Assembly: GCA_028564675.1 (NCBI GenBank)
Contig: JAOVVO010000272.1
Coordinates: forward strand, 1 to 64,000
Origin: Onchocerca lupi
Taxonomy: Eukaryota > Nematoda > Chromadorea > Rhabditida > Onchocercidae
Direction of reading: 5' to 3'
Length of the DNA stretch: 64,000 bases
A model generated the notes under the pieces. That model was given only the letters and a program-made list of their open reading frames with translations. It ran no database searches and had not been told where the DNA came from. Of the stretch, positions 13,630 through 26,360 are shown piece by piece. How positions within the stretch are numbered: position 1 is the stretch's first letter; each line of letters opens with the position of its first letter. The position numbers were made by a program, and so were the translations under genes.

Positions 13630-16143
13630 ATGGATGATGATGGCTTTGGATTCAGTGGAATTATTAAAATTTCAAACGTCAGCGATTTTATTGCTCCTTC
13701 ACAGGTTTGCATTGTCTTTTCTTTGTTTAAATCTTTATTTAGAATTCAGAAAATGAATGATTATCAAATATTTGATTTTATGGAATTCGTTAAAAGATTT
13801 TCAGAAATTAGTTATAAGACATCAATTTTAGGCGTGCATCTTACCACTTCAGTCGAAAGAATCAGATATGGAAGTTCAAATTCGGGTTAGGAATCGATCA
13901 AAGAAGATTGATGATAATACAATGAAGAAAGTAGCAGTTACATTAAAGGATTGTCTGGCATGCAGTGGTTGTATTACAACTGCGGAAACTATACTTATTA
14001 AGGTTATTAATAATATCTTGGAATTTTAATTATTTGCGTACACTATTTTTTTTCCTTTCCACTGCATTATTTCTCATATTTTGTTACGAAATTGGCATAA
14101 TATGGTTTGTTAAAATGTTTGCCTTTTGATGATGCAATCTTAGATGCTATTAGAAGTTGTAAATAAGGAATAAATGAGATTTCTTCTTATTTTTTTATTT
14201 TTTTCTTATTTTGCATCGATGTAAATAACTTTCTCTTTATACATTGGATTCTGGCCATTTTTTAATGAACTTTCATCATTTTATTATTCAGGAGCAATCG
14301 AAAACGAAATTTCTGGAAAGTTTGGCAGACGCGCGTTTAAGTGTAGTGACCGTTTCGCCACAGTCAATAGCATCCATTGCTCATAAACGTGGTTATCAGC
14401 TTTCAGAAGCAGCGAAACTAATAGCCAGAATTTTTAAGAATATGGGCATAAAATATGTCGTTGATTCGAGTTTTGGAAGGCTATTAACTTTATCACTCTC
14501 TTATGATGAATTTAAAAAAAGTCAGTTGCAGCGACCAGTTTTTACGGGTGTTTGTCCAGGTTTCGGTAAGTTATGCTTTTCACCTTATCACTTAGTGAAA
14601 TCGATTTTAGGAGATTTCTTCTTTTTTTTTTCTTTCACTGAAAGCAACATTCTATTCTTTTTATATTTTTGTAATATAAATTAATTTTTTAGTATGTTAT
14701 GCTGAGAAAACTCATGGAACATTACTTATCCCTCATATTAGTTGTGTAAGATCGCCACAAGCGATGATGGGTGCACTTGTGAAAGACTATTTAGCGAGGT
14801 ATGTTCACGAGAATCTTTTTCAATGCTCCTGCTTTTTTTTTTTTTTTTTTCATTTCATATCTTTTTTGTGCGATTTGATTAGAAACTTAAAATTCACAAT
14901 CGCATACCGGAGATCACTTATATTGCTGTGAAGTTACTGTGTTTTAAATGCAGGTTATATTCTCGAAATATTTATTATTTCATTTTCAAGTTAATTTCGA
15001 ATTATTTTCACCCTGAAAAAACCTTTTTTTTTTTTTTTTTTTTTTTGAAAGTCTACATATCAAAATTAAGTAATAAACTTTAACAGTTATTAAATGAGTA
15101 ATTCGGGATTCCCTCCTTGTTTGGCATAATTTTTAATTTTTCAGGAAATTTGATGTGAGACCAGAAAAGATATTTCATGCCTCTGTTATGCCATGTTTTG
15201 ATAAGAAACTTGAAGCTGCGCGCTCGCATTCCGGGAATCACTCTTACTATCGTGAAGTTGACTGCGTATTAAGTACAGGTTAGCAAGTTTTCAAATATCC
15301 ATTTCCGTTCCCTTCTTCTAACTTTTCTACGGATTTCTTTTATCGTCTCTTCTCATCAATGATATTTCAGGAGAAGTGGACGAAATCTTGGATGAATATA
15401 GCGCAGCAGAGAATCTTATTATCTCTGGGAAAATAAGTTGGCTAAATGCACTGGAAAATGGGAAGATAATTAATTCGGAGGGAGGCTCTTCGGGTGGGTA
15501 TGCTGAATATATTGTGAAAAAATTTGTTGCAGAATCAGAAAGACCAGTGTATTTAAAGAGGACCACAAAGTAAGTCGAAAATCTCATCAGAATTTTCCAA
15601 ATCGCGCTCCTTTTTGATTCTGGTTTGACTTTATTAAGTTGTTGAGAGGCAGCATCTTTTAAATGTATAAAGCAGAAAGGAGAATCTAAAATGTAAGTTG
15701 CTTTCTTAAGAATTAAAAGTAAGTAATGACAAAATAACTAAATTATCTTTCACAGGGACAAAAATTGGGAAATTATTGAAGTAATGGACAGTGAAACAAA
15801 GGTGCTAGCCGTAGCGAAATGTTACGGATTTCGCAACATCCAGAATCAAGTGCAGAAATTGAAACGTTCCAAATGTGATTATGATTACGTTGAAATCATG
15901 GCTTGTCCATCAGGATGTATTAATGGTGGTGGACAAATTCGTGGTGCCTCCAGTGAAGAAAGGAAACAAATCTTAGATGCAATCGAATTATTAAACTCGG
16001 ATGATAATCCAGAAATGGAAGAGGAACTTGAACGTGTAAAAAAAGAATGGTCGATGTTGAATCCCGATTGGATGAATTTACTCTATACGCAATATCATGC
16101 AGTAGAGAAAAGTGATGCTGACAGAATAAGTACAAATTGGTGA
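13630..16143 (+). CDS. oxy-4: CIAO3 / NARFL (Nar1), cytosolic Fe-S assembly factor
   Basis: Iron-only hydrogenase-like protein that links early and late steps of cytosolic and nuclear Fe-S protein assembly (CIA pathway); it has no hydrogenase role. Seven exons (13630-13704, 13832-14002, 14292-14565, 14693-14798, 15145-15278, 15371-15569, 15756-16143) give 448 residues (human 476). N-terminal cluster ligands are visible as Cys27 plus DCLACSGC (Cys66, 69, 72). H-cluster-like motifs follow: the PGF-CYAEKTHG segment, SVMPCFDKKLEA, DCVLSTGEV, and MACPSGCINGGGQ near the end, then QYHAVEK. The chain ends in tryptophan, as in other CIA clients and adaptors that dock through a C-terminal aromatic residue. 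The symbol follows the C. elegans orthologue as I remember it; CIAO3 is the vertebrate name. Confidence 0.95.
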
Positions 16144-16661
16144 ATTATCTGAAAATTAGCTGTATGAAGAAACGAGCTACGCATTTGGTCGTGAAATGAT
16201 ACGAAGTCAAGTATATGAATACATCAGCTCAACAATTTGAGAAGAAAGATGGAGTATTATCTGTGATAGAACATTCGGTGCTGATCATAAACATTTAATG
16301 TTTATGCGAATATTGATTATAAATAGTAAAAATGTGTTCAGTTATTACAACTTTTCCTTCTCACATTATACTTGCTTAAATCGTAGTTAAAATTTTCTGA
16401 AATTATTATCTTTTCATAATATTTCACTTCAGAAAAAGTGGAATATTTTGAGTTAATATAATTTCAGAAAATTTTATTTAACCGAGATTTATTTTCAACA
16501 AAATGAGAATTGATTTGAACCCATCCATAAATTATTTCGACATTTTGGAATCCCTGAATAATCACTGAAGCTCCACATATTCAAAAAAAAAGCACTTAAC
16601 GATATACTAATAAAAGAAGAACAAACAACAATCTGCAGGATAATTAAGTGCAAAGAGCAAA
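16144..16661. other. Convergent 3' region between CIAO3 and GRWD1
   Basis: 518 bp of AT-rich sequence shared by the 3' ends of two convergent genes. No coding sequence was recognised. Reverse-complement AATAAA hexamers at about 16470-16490 could serve GRWD1. I see no canonical AATAAA close behind CIAO3. Confidence 0.5.
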
Positions 16662-19600
16662 TCATAAATTTATTGGTTTGAAAACGTTGAAGCCAGATAA
16701 TGCCGTTGTGACCGCAAAACCTGGAATTTGACCATGCCAGTGCACCTGAAATTAAAATTTTATTGGCCACCAGTGTAATGAAGCAATAAAGACTGCTTGA
16801 GAAGTAGAAGTATTGGATTTCCATTGTTTTCCAGTTTGTTTTTGAATTCTTGTTATGTCAAACATAGCCATGGGTTACTTCCCATATCTAACGAGAGACT
16901 GGAATGTTTAGGACGATGAATTTGCAAATTTTTTAAAAGCTGTTACCTCCTTCACTTCCTTTTGCCCCATATGAGTAAATAACAACTGTTGAGGTACATC
17001 CGCAATGTCTTCCGCCGAGTCAGCTTCGAGGGACAAGTCCCAGATAGTTACTTGATTATCCTCCCCAGATGCTATCATTGTTGTCGTCTCATGAGGAGAC
17101 CATTCTACGGAAGTGATAGGTGCTTTGTGCTGTTTGAATCGACCAACGGGTTCTTTATACTAAAACAAACAGAGTGACAGCAAGAATGTCAACTAATTGG
17201 AAATTATAATCAGCTACAACCTTTAAATCTCCAATATTTGTTCAGAAATATTTATATAAATCCAAGTAAACTTCATGAAATTCGATAGGTTCATGGAACC
17301 AATTTAAATTCTTTTCTTAAATTTAAGATGTACGAAATTCTCATAAGTATGACTACATGATTTCTTTAAATGACTGAAAAATTTTGGTAATTTGTAAGCA
17401 ATAACGATTTTGGTAATAAAAAAACTAATTTTGTTTTCTAACCCAATAGGTTTCTGCTTTTAACGAATAACACATAATCTGATCTGGTTTTATTCAAGAA
17501 AAAAAATATATGTTGTAAATATATACTCCTGATTCTTCATGCAAGCCGGCAAATAAGTTAATAATGAAAAATTCATTTCAACCGACCTGCATGGTTTTAA
17601 GTGACCATACATTCAAAATTGTGTCGTCACCACCACTTACTAATAGCGGTTCAAATTTGTTCCATGATATAACATTTGCATGTGACTCGTGCGCATTTTC
17701 TACAGTACAAACACAAGCATCCGATGGTGCAGACCTGAATAACCAATTTGATTAAAAAAAGTGAAAAATTTATCATTTTGGAAAGGTTCAAAAATAGAAT
17801 TGAAATATTTGACCCATTAAGAAAAATAAATATTCAAATATCTCTCCTCCACTTGGCAAAAGAAGAACGAATACTAAAAATGAATTTAATTATTTTTGAA
17901 ATATTTATCAGACCTCGTATCCCACAGTTTGATACTGTGATCGGCTGAACACGAAGCAAGCATTGTTTCTTCCACTGGTGACCAGCAGAGATCTTCCACG
18001 GAATCCTTGTGTCCAATAAGAGGTTTTTCATCAATAACCCACTTACCACCTTCAGCCATCGTCCACAAATGTATTTTATGTCTAATATCACCAGATGCAA
18101 GCTTTCCTGAAAATCAAATCACCAAAAAATGAAAAAAAAAGATGAATAGCAGTCTTATCAATTGTAAGTTACATTTTAATTCTCAATAATTCGTAAAAAG
18201 CATTACAACTGTAAAACTTAATAAATGATAATAAAATAGAAACTAGAGTTATCCAGTAGAAAGTTTGCTAAGCCTCTTTTTTTAAGTTCATATAAAGAGT
18301 TCACTATTTTAGGAAGAGCAAGATTTTTTGGGCTTTCAAACTGATAATCACAAATCTTATCATCATATAAAGGACAATAAAAAGAATAAAAAGAAATGGA
18401 TCAAATAATGAAAAATAAAATATGGCATCTTACAATCTTATAGAAAATATTGCACCTTAAAGAAATACAAACCCATTTTAAGCGGTGACCATGACAAAGC
18501 ATATCCTTCAGCTTGATGACCAAGGAATGAGAAGAAAGGTCGTTCTTTTGGACGTTTCACAATGCGGTCACGCCCTTCCATGTCGGATATTTCTTCCATT
18601 GCTTGAGTGAGATTCCATAATGTCACTTTTCCTTGGCTACTAAATGCAGCACACACTTTGCTTTGGCCAAGAATGGTCGTCTGAAATATTTCAAATGTAT
18701 AAGATTTGTAATTTTGCGAATTTCAAATAAAATCTTGAAATTACTTTTCAGAGTACAGAAGTTTTCTGAATATTTCTGTTTCTGCAAACGAAGGCGGATT
18801 TTTGAAGAAGATTATTATTATTATTGATAATTTCATTCCAACGTAGTAAGCAAAAATGAATCTTCAATGATTGGATTTAACCGTACCTTTACACGATTGA
18901 CAATGCCAAGATGTGGGATAGCTGAAGCATGAAACTTGGGTTCTTTGTTTTGAGTATTTTCTTCAAGATCTTCTTCGCTATCAGATGCTCCATCACCTGA
19001 AACAGAACAAGAGATAACATTTTAACGTTATTTGTTAAATGGTTGATTGTTGATTTTTTCAAATGATAACTGGAGTATTTAGAGATTTGAGTTGAACCCA
19101 TGCTAAATATGCATCGAACAAAATGAATATCCGGAAATTCATATATATTGCAATGTTTCTTCTCCCACTACAGCATGAAAATACATATTTTAACATAAAT
19201 TCGCTCAAATCTACAAGTGATCTTTAACGCTTAAATAACAAAACAACGAACTTTCGATTGGATACAAATTTGACAGCTTCATCACAATTAATTCGTTGTT
19301 AGTTGCCTTTTCAGCTTGCGTTCCGCCAATTAAGTAACAGCTCATTGGAAAATCAGTACGATTATCACCAAGATCATCAGCAATTGTATCAAAACTAAGG
19401 CAAGGCCACTCTAAAAATAAATTTTTACATATATGGGCATAGAAGATTATTGTTATCAGTTCATATTTCTTCGCTTCAATTTATATTTCTTTTTTTTTTT
19501 TTAGTATAAATAAAGCTATACAATCTTTTAACTACATTCCGCAGTTTCAGTATTCGCCATCCAAATTTTGCCACTTGATTATCTATCTCAAGCTGATCAA

Positions 19601-20044
19601 ATAATAACTATAATTCGAGTGAAATGAGTACAAAAGAAAAAGAAACATTACTTGTTTCAAAACTATGATATAAACGATACGCTTCAGGATCAAAATCCCA
19701 ATCTTCATCCTCACGCAATGGTCGACTTACGCCAGGAATGTAAACCTTAATTTTAATTCATTTGAGAAATAAACTGCGAAAAAAAGCAAGTTTCAGGACT
19801 ACTCATTCATCTATATGACAAGAAAAAGTTTCGCAGCAAATCTTTCGAAGAAAAATGAGACAGCATTTTTTACTAAACAAAGGAATTTTAGTAAATTTTG
19901 ACAAAACTGTTTATTAAATTCAATTTCAATGAAATACTAATGGAATTGAAGTACCTTTTTCTTGTCTTTTTTTGCTTTTTTCCTTTCCTTTTCGTCGTCC
20001 ATCATTTCTATTTCATTAAGCTGTTCCGTTGAATTTTCTTCCAT
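16662..20044 (-). CDS. grwd-1: GRWD1, glutamate-rich WD repeat protein
   Basis: Nuclear and nucleolar WD40 protein involved in ribosome biogenesis and histone binding, close to the Rrb1/RBAP families. Nine minus-strand exons (20044-19955, 19745-19652, 19410-19252, 18996-18887, 18680-18473, 18106-17914, 17734-17587, 17159-16947, 16745-16662) give 432 residues with all phases closing. A Glu/Lys-rich N-terminus (about 1-30) precedes the CAF1C/H4-binding segment (about 35-105, with FETKWPCLSFD and the family motif LGDNRTDFP), an acidic Asp/Glu stretch near residue 115, and a propeller with blades ending VTLWN, IHLWT, IKLWDT, LNVWS and VTIWDL. It closes with HWHGQIPGF-VTTALSGFNVFKP, matching the end of human GRWD1. 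The start is the first Met, upstream of the acidic/basic region. Confidence 0.95.
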
Positions 20045-20346
20045 CCTTCAAACTTTATAGATAGATCAGTTCGTGCTTTATTGCTTTCTAAATGCTAAGC
20101 TAGATGAACTCTCTCGCCAAATTACTGAAGAAGTCGAATTTCTCGAACTTCAAGAATTAATATGAACAAACTAGCCACCCACCAAAGCCAACCCAAAAAC
20201 CCAGGCTTAATCATGACCTCCTAAAACTACCACGACCAGGAGAATCCCTCGCAACTGACTCTTCTTAATCCATCTACCACACCAATATTGCATCATTTCG
20301 TTACGTCACGTTGAAAACGACCATCCCACAGAATTTTTCATCTTCC

Positions 20347-20516
20347 ATATAAATAAAAATGTAAGTGTTCATTGTTCAAGATTTTAGATCTCCGTAAATT
20401 ATTCACCGATTGTTTTGAAATTTTGACAGAGTTTTTTTTGGAATAGGTGCGTATTTGGGAAGTTTCGGAGATTTAAGATTTTGAACAAACGAACGTTTAC
20501 ATTTTTATTTACATAG
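20347..20516. mobile_element. MITE-like inverted-repeat element
   Basis: Two arms of about 50 nt (20347-20398 and 20464-20516) are imperfect reverse complements. Both carry AAATAAAAATGTAA, then a TTGTTCAA/TTTGTTCAA core, then ATCTCCG toward the centre. They enclose about 65 bp. This is the form of a short non-autonomous foldback or MITE. No coding sequence and no clear target-site duplication were seen. It is followed directly by unusually GC-rich bases (CTGGACCCGGCCACGC at about 20522). Confidence 0.55.
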
Positions 20517-20734
20517 ACTAGCTGGACCCGGCCACGCTTTATTTATAAAGCTTGAGAAGCATAATTAGCGTAATTAGCCTGAAATCATGAAATACTATTA
20601 GCCTTATTGTCATTAACTTTACTTTTTTGAAAAAGAAAGAAAGAAAGTATTTTGAAATGTTAAGCAATATGCTTTCTTTGTCGATATAATACATTATGAA
20701 GTTTTAATGCCCCTTTGTATATTATTTTTAAAAA

Positions 20735-21254
20735 CTGTCCTGACTTTATTCAAAATTCTGTTCGAAATATTAAAACAAAAGAAGTTTTCAAGTCTAAAAA
20801 GAAAGAAAGAAGTCAAAGATATCTTCAACTGAAAAAATTTTGTTTTTCAACGAAGTGTTCACATGGTTGTAATGGATCTAAAGTGAAGTAGACTTTTATT
20901 TCTTAAAAGTTGTTGACATCAAATTGATTGATAATATTGCTAGGATCAATTGTTCCTTGCAAATATCGCAATAAGAGTGAAGAAAATTTTGCTCGAAATT
21001 GTATGCGTAATTCGCACAATCGTGGAAAGTATCCACTTTGGCACAGTCTAACTTGGACATTTCAGTTTTCAGTCCTTTTTGAAAAAAATCCACCTCGACA
21101 TTGCTGATTTTACTATATATAAACATTCGACAGCTGAAATCTCTGTTTTAAGAATTTTTAAGAAATTTTTTTTTAAGAATTTTAAGAATATTTTTCTCTC
21201 AAAAATAAATGTTTGTCGCATCCATTATATAATTATATTATAAAGTCAGGACAG
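20735..21254. repeat. Perfect 15-bp inverted repeat enclosing 490 bp
   Basis: CTGTCCTGACTTTAT at 20735-20749 and its exact reverse complement at 21240-21254. A minus-strand open frame of 76 codons (21126-20896) lies between them, with no recognised family. This may be the remnant of a transposon with short terminal repeats, or coincidence supported only by this one match. Confidence 0.35.
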
Positions 21255-21780
21255 GAATTCCATACTTTATGCCTGGCTAGTTCCGGTATCTCTCGGGCAT
21301 GCATTCTTTTCTGCATTTCGAGCATTTGATTTTCTAATGGCGATTATAAATGAGTTCTGAGAAATTTTTGCTTATGCTGAGTTGACACAGGAACCGAATA
21401 CTGAAGCGTTTAGGAAAGGATTTTTAAATACAAATATTATTTATTTTTAATAACAACATTTTAGTAGTAACTTTCAAAAAGTTCTTTCATTTATAACATC
21501 ATTTGCGAGAAAGAATTGAAGCCATGCAGTTCTGCTATTTCTTCAGTTTATTTATTAATTGATTGATTGATTGTATTAATAAAATTTTTTTTTTTTTTTC
21601 ATTCATAAGATTAATAACAAATAATATTTTTCTCATTAATCATATTTTTTTTATTTATTAGTTCTTTTTTCTTCTCCACAGTGTAATTTATTCTTTTAAA
21701 AGATATCAGATTGTCTTCATGGAGATTAGATAGAATGAGAAAATAGAAAAAATAGAGATGTAGTCCTAAATAAAGAAATA

Positions 21781-21924
21781 CTGGTATAGTTCCGAATATT
21801 AGTATAATCCTAAGTAGAAGATAATTAATACAGTCTTAGACAGAAGAATATTAGTAAATTCCCGAATATTAGTATAGTCTCGAATATTAATTTAGTCTTA
21901 AATAAAAGAATATTAGCACAATCC
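21781..21924. repeat. Imperfect minisatellite
   Basis: Irregular reiteration of a GAATATTAGTATAGTC-like unit, about 5-6 degenerate copies interspersed with CTTAAATAGAAG-like spacers. No coding sequence. Confidence 0.5.
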
Positions 21925-22465
21925 ACAAGGCTCATAGTTAATGATTCTATTGTAGTTTGATTTAAGATACAATCCAATTAAAATAAAATATTTGGTTAGC
22001 AAGGTCGATAGTGGGAACGATATCCGAATTATTGATTGTTCAATTGATGAAGTAGCACTTCCTTAATTAACTCTTCTCCAAAAACTTCACATAATTAAAG
22101 CAGATGGTAAATTAAGTGCCATTTAAGTGTCATTTCACTTCTCCTAAATTGTTTTTTAAAAATTTAAAGATATCAAAAGAGTTAAAAAAAAAAAAATTGA
22201 TTTGTAAAATTGAGAGAAAAAAAGAAGGCAATAAGAGAAATGCATTCGCAGTAATTGAAATGAAAAGGTCAAAACGGTAAAAGAGATTCGATGGGTGCAT
22301 TTCGAAGTTTCATAAAACGTCACATATAATTAATAAATGCGCACAAACTTTCACTTTTTTCACCATTATCAAATTTTACTGGTTAGAAAAAAGAAAAAGT
22401 GGAAAGGAAAGTAAAAAAAATTTTTTTTTTGACTAAAATTACTTGTCCGAAAAAAATTGTCAACT

Positions 22466-22826
22466 AATTTAGGCTCATATTGCTGAAACAAGATATCATT
22501 AATTATTATAGATTTGTAAAATTGAATTAATGAAGTGAAATTGTTGGCTAAAAGTTAATGTAGCTATATTTACTATCATATTGTTTGAATATCAATAACA
22601 TTTACTGATCTAACAAGTATACAATTCTTACTACTATAACAGGTTCAATTAGATTAGGTTCAAATTGCTAGAACAATATGTCATAATCATTGAATGCATA
22701 CATCTTTACATCCATACAATTTAGATTTTGAAGTGGATTTTTGGCCAAGTTAATGCAGAGTTATACTTACTATCATATTGTTTGCATAACAATAACATTT
22801 ACTGATCCACTAAATATACATATTTT
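22466..22826. repeat. Diverged tandem duplication, about 170 bp unit
   Basis: The segment 22466-22630 is repeated at 22647-22826. The best preserved part reads ACTATCATATTGTTTG, followed by AATAACATTTACTGATC in both copies. Small indels separate the copies, so the duplication is old. Confidence 0.6.
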
Positions 22827-23463
22827 TTCTCTTCCTCTTTTTTAAATTCTTGCTTAATATATTCATCCATTTCTGTTTGTTGATTTAAATGTCTCTCTAA
22901 TGGTTTTCGATGTCTGTACCAGCTGGCATACGTAAATTCTAGCCCTGTATCGTCGAGAGTGTACAATCGAGAGTGTGGATTTGATAGTAGAATAGTATCG
23001 AAGAGACGAATTGATCTGGTTCCACTAACCGAATCTAATTTATCGTTCTTTCTCGTTTCTAAATCACTGAAACCTGTTTTTCATTTACCTTTTCCTATTG
23101 TTGAATATTTTATCACTCATTATTCATGTGTTATTAAATATGCATATAAGTTTGCGTATGTGATCTTAAGTATCATACGTGACCTTAAGTTACTTTAAAA
23201 AATGTATCTGCAAGATGAAAAACACTAATTAATGCAATTTTTATTAGAAAAAAAAATCATGTCGCATCTGTTTATCAACGTATTTCATTATATGAAATAA
23301 TGATAATCGATATTTGCACTTGTAAATTACACTAAGCATGAATATTTAATCTAAGTTGCAAATTTGCAATATTAAAGAAGATTATAGCTAATTAATAGGC
23401 AAATTTAATATTTCGACAATTATCAAATTATTTGTTTTGACATTGCATACTTCGTAACTCTTT

Positions 23464-23858
23464 GCGAAGTTTCAGGTATGCGGTACTGTCAAAATGATTT
23501 TTTTTTTCTTTCAAAAAGTCTTGAATTATAATTTACAGTAGGTAGCTTATTTTGAACAATTACACAGTCTCATAAGAAATTTAAAATTTCTTCTTTCTTC
23601 TCATCATCCATTTATTTAACCAAATGATTCCTCGAAATTAATATCATTATTATTCGCTTCAAAGAGTTTCTGGTATGCAGGCACTGTAAAAATGATTTTT
23701 CTTTTTCGTTCAAAAGTTTTGAATTGAAAGTTACAGTAGGTAGCTTATTTTGAACAGTTGTATTGTTTCACAAGAAATTTAAAACTTTACCTCTCTTCTC
23801 ATCATCCATTTATTTAACCAAATGATTTCTCGAAATTATTATCATTATTTTTCGCATC
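23464..23858. repeat. Tandem duplication, about 195 bp unit
   Basis: Copy 1 is about 23464-23660 and copy 2 about 23660-23858. Both contain GGTATGC..ACTGT.AAAATGATT, then TTACAGTAGGTAGCTTATTT, then CTCATCATCCATTTATTTAA and AACCAAATGATT.CTCGAAA. Similarity is high enough to align by eye along the full unit. Neither copy is coding. Confidence 0.75.
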
Positions 23859-25907
23859 ACTATCTCTACACTTCATATTTCGCCTCTTAAATGGGTTTCT
23901 TTTTATTTAACATCATGAATATCTAAATGGAATGAATTTTTTAACATGCATTTTAAAATATTATAAATGTCACATATCATTTAAAAATGCCCTTATTCGA
24001 TTTTTTTTTTTTTTTTTTTTTTTTACAATTATCAAATTGTAATGGAAAGAGAAAGTAATAAATAATAACGATTCATCAATTGAGTGAAATTAATTTCCAT
24101 CTTTACATACAATTGCAAATAGAATGAGGAAATTGAAAAGAATATTTTTGAAATTAAAACAAAATTCGCAAAATTGCTTCACTGATAATTACTTTGTTTG
24201 AATCAAAGTTTCTTTATTCCCAAAAATTATGATTGCTGAATTTTGTACTAATGATACGTAATAGTACACGAAAATTTTGCATTAATGGTACTTTAATTGT
24301 GCTATGAACTAAAATTACTCCTTTTTTAGGAAAATATTTACGTTTTTCGTTGCACTGAAAAGATTAAAAAGAAAGAAATGAAAGGTTTTAAGGAAGCAAA
24401 GGTTCTATTTTCATTTAATAATTGTATTTGTTCAACAGCAACTTTTCTTAAATGTTTCTCATGGTAATAAATCTATTAAGTGCCAAATTATCATTCCGTG
24501 ATTTGGAGTTTTATCATTTCTGATTATTTTACTTGATTACTGCCAAAGCTAAAAATCCATAAAGTAACTGAATTTGGCCAATTTTAATTTTCAAAGAAGT
24601 TTGAATATTTCCATATGTAAGAGGTACTTATTTTCTGGAAACTGCTGTTAATAATAGTCCTAAAATTTGTAATCTTTTTCATTCCGATCATAATTGAACC
24701 TGAATTTGAAATAATCAAATAGTTGAAATCTTATACAAACAGTACGACAATTTTAGCTCAATTAGCTGCATATTATTTTCCAAAAGAAATTTGCATAATT
24801 TTATGAATCATGTATATTTTATAGAAAAATTATGCTAAATAAATTTTTTGCAAATATTATAATTTTTTCTCAAAAAAAAAAAAAGAATCAAAAGCAATTC
24901 TTCAAGGGCATTTAAGGAATTTTTTTTTTTTTTTTATAACGCTTGTATAACTTTCATACAGTAATTTTCTTCTGTTCGAGTTATTAACGTCAAAGTCGAA
25001 TTATTTTTGAATCTCATCAATTATTAATTTTTATAATTGGAATATTAGAATTGAATGAAAAGTTCATGTTTCCATCATATTTTTTCTCTCTTTTTTTTTT
25101 TTTTTTTTTTTTATAATTATTTCTTCTTCATTTCATCATTCTGTTCAACAATATGGACATGAATGGTTTTATTTTGAATTTTTTAGAGAATCGTAAAGTT
25201 TTCAAATTGCTCTCCGAAATTAAAGATCAAAAAGAGTAAAGCCCAAGAGATTTAGAAGGAAATAGAATTTTCTAAACTTCACAATGATGATACGAGAAAC
25301 TTTTAAATTTGCATAGCTATAGGGAAAAAAAAAAAAGTTAAATATAAAAGCGACTAAAGATGAGAAGTTTTCAAAGAATTTTTTCATATTTTTGAAGAAC
25401 TTTTGCTTGTTTTCAGAAGCTTCCGAGATTTATGAAATTTGATTCAGATGACCTCTTGACCCTCAATTTTCTTTTCATAATCTGCAATTCCATCATATGT
25501 TAATAATTAATGCTATACTCTTCAAAAAGGCAGTAAAATTCATTAAATTAATTGATAGTTTCGGAACATGTACCATGCAATCATTGATGAGAGCATAGAA
25601 TTTCTCGTTTGTTGACAAACTTATCATATTTCCTACCTGCAACGGTATGCATTCCGATGGTTCAGGTATTTTTACCCCCTTTCCAAAGGGTAAAAACTTG
25701 CAAATTCACCATTCCATTCGTCTTTCCGAATAAAATTCCTCTCTCCTTTTTTTCTCTCACCCTTTTATCACCTTCTTTCATTTTCAATTTTCAATTCTTT
25801 CTACTTTATTTCTGATTTTCATTTTCTTAATTTCGATATTTCTTTCTTAACTTTTTTTTCCTTTTTTCAACAAATCTTCTAAACTGATCATGGATGATTA
25901 ATATAAA

Positions 25908-26360
25908 AGGAAAAAATTTTAATAAAAATAAATGATAAAAATTTTTTACTTATAATATAATTCGTAAAAATAAACTTTGATATATGAGTTGTAGGAAATT
26001 CTAATTTATAAAGTTACTTACAAAAAAAAAAAAAACAAATATTAGGTAATGAAAATTTTTAATTTGTAAAGTTAAAGAAAGAAATTTGATAAAAATAAAT
26101 AACAGAAATTTTTAAGTTATAATATAACTCATGAAAATAAATTTTGATACATAGAATGCAGGAGATTTTCAACTTATATAATTGTTTGTAAAAAAAAAAA
26201 TGTTGGATAATAAAAATTTTTTTAACTTATGAAGTTATTTTAATGAAAAAAAAAATGGATTTGATAAAATAGGTACCAGAAGATTTTAATTTATAAAATT
26301 ACTTGTAAAAAAATTTGATAAATAAAGAAAATTAGAAATCTTCTTATTTATCAAATTATT
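25908..26360. repeat. Degenerate tandem repeats, about 170 bp unit
   Basis: About two and a half copies of an A/T-only unit that includes AATAAATGATAAAAATTTTT-like, ATAATATAA.TC.T.AAAATAAA and GTAGGAAATTCTAATTTATA-like segments, at about 25908-26070, 26080-26235 and a partial third copy. The extreme base composition makes the boundaries uncertain. Confidence 0.5.

Noticed and set aside
15327..15587. 86-codon minus-strand frame opposite CIAO3 exon 6
   Set aside because: Shadow of the conserved CIAO3 coding exon, which fixes the plus strand.
20896..21126. 76-codon minus-strand frame as a gene
   Set aside because: No recognisable family, promoter or splice partners; kept only as a hypothesis in the findings.
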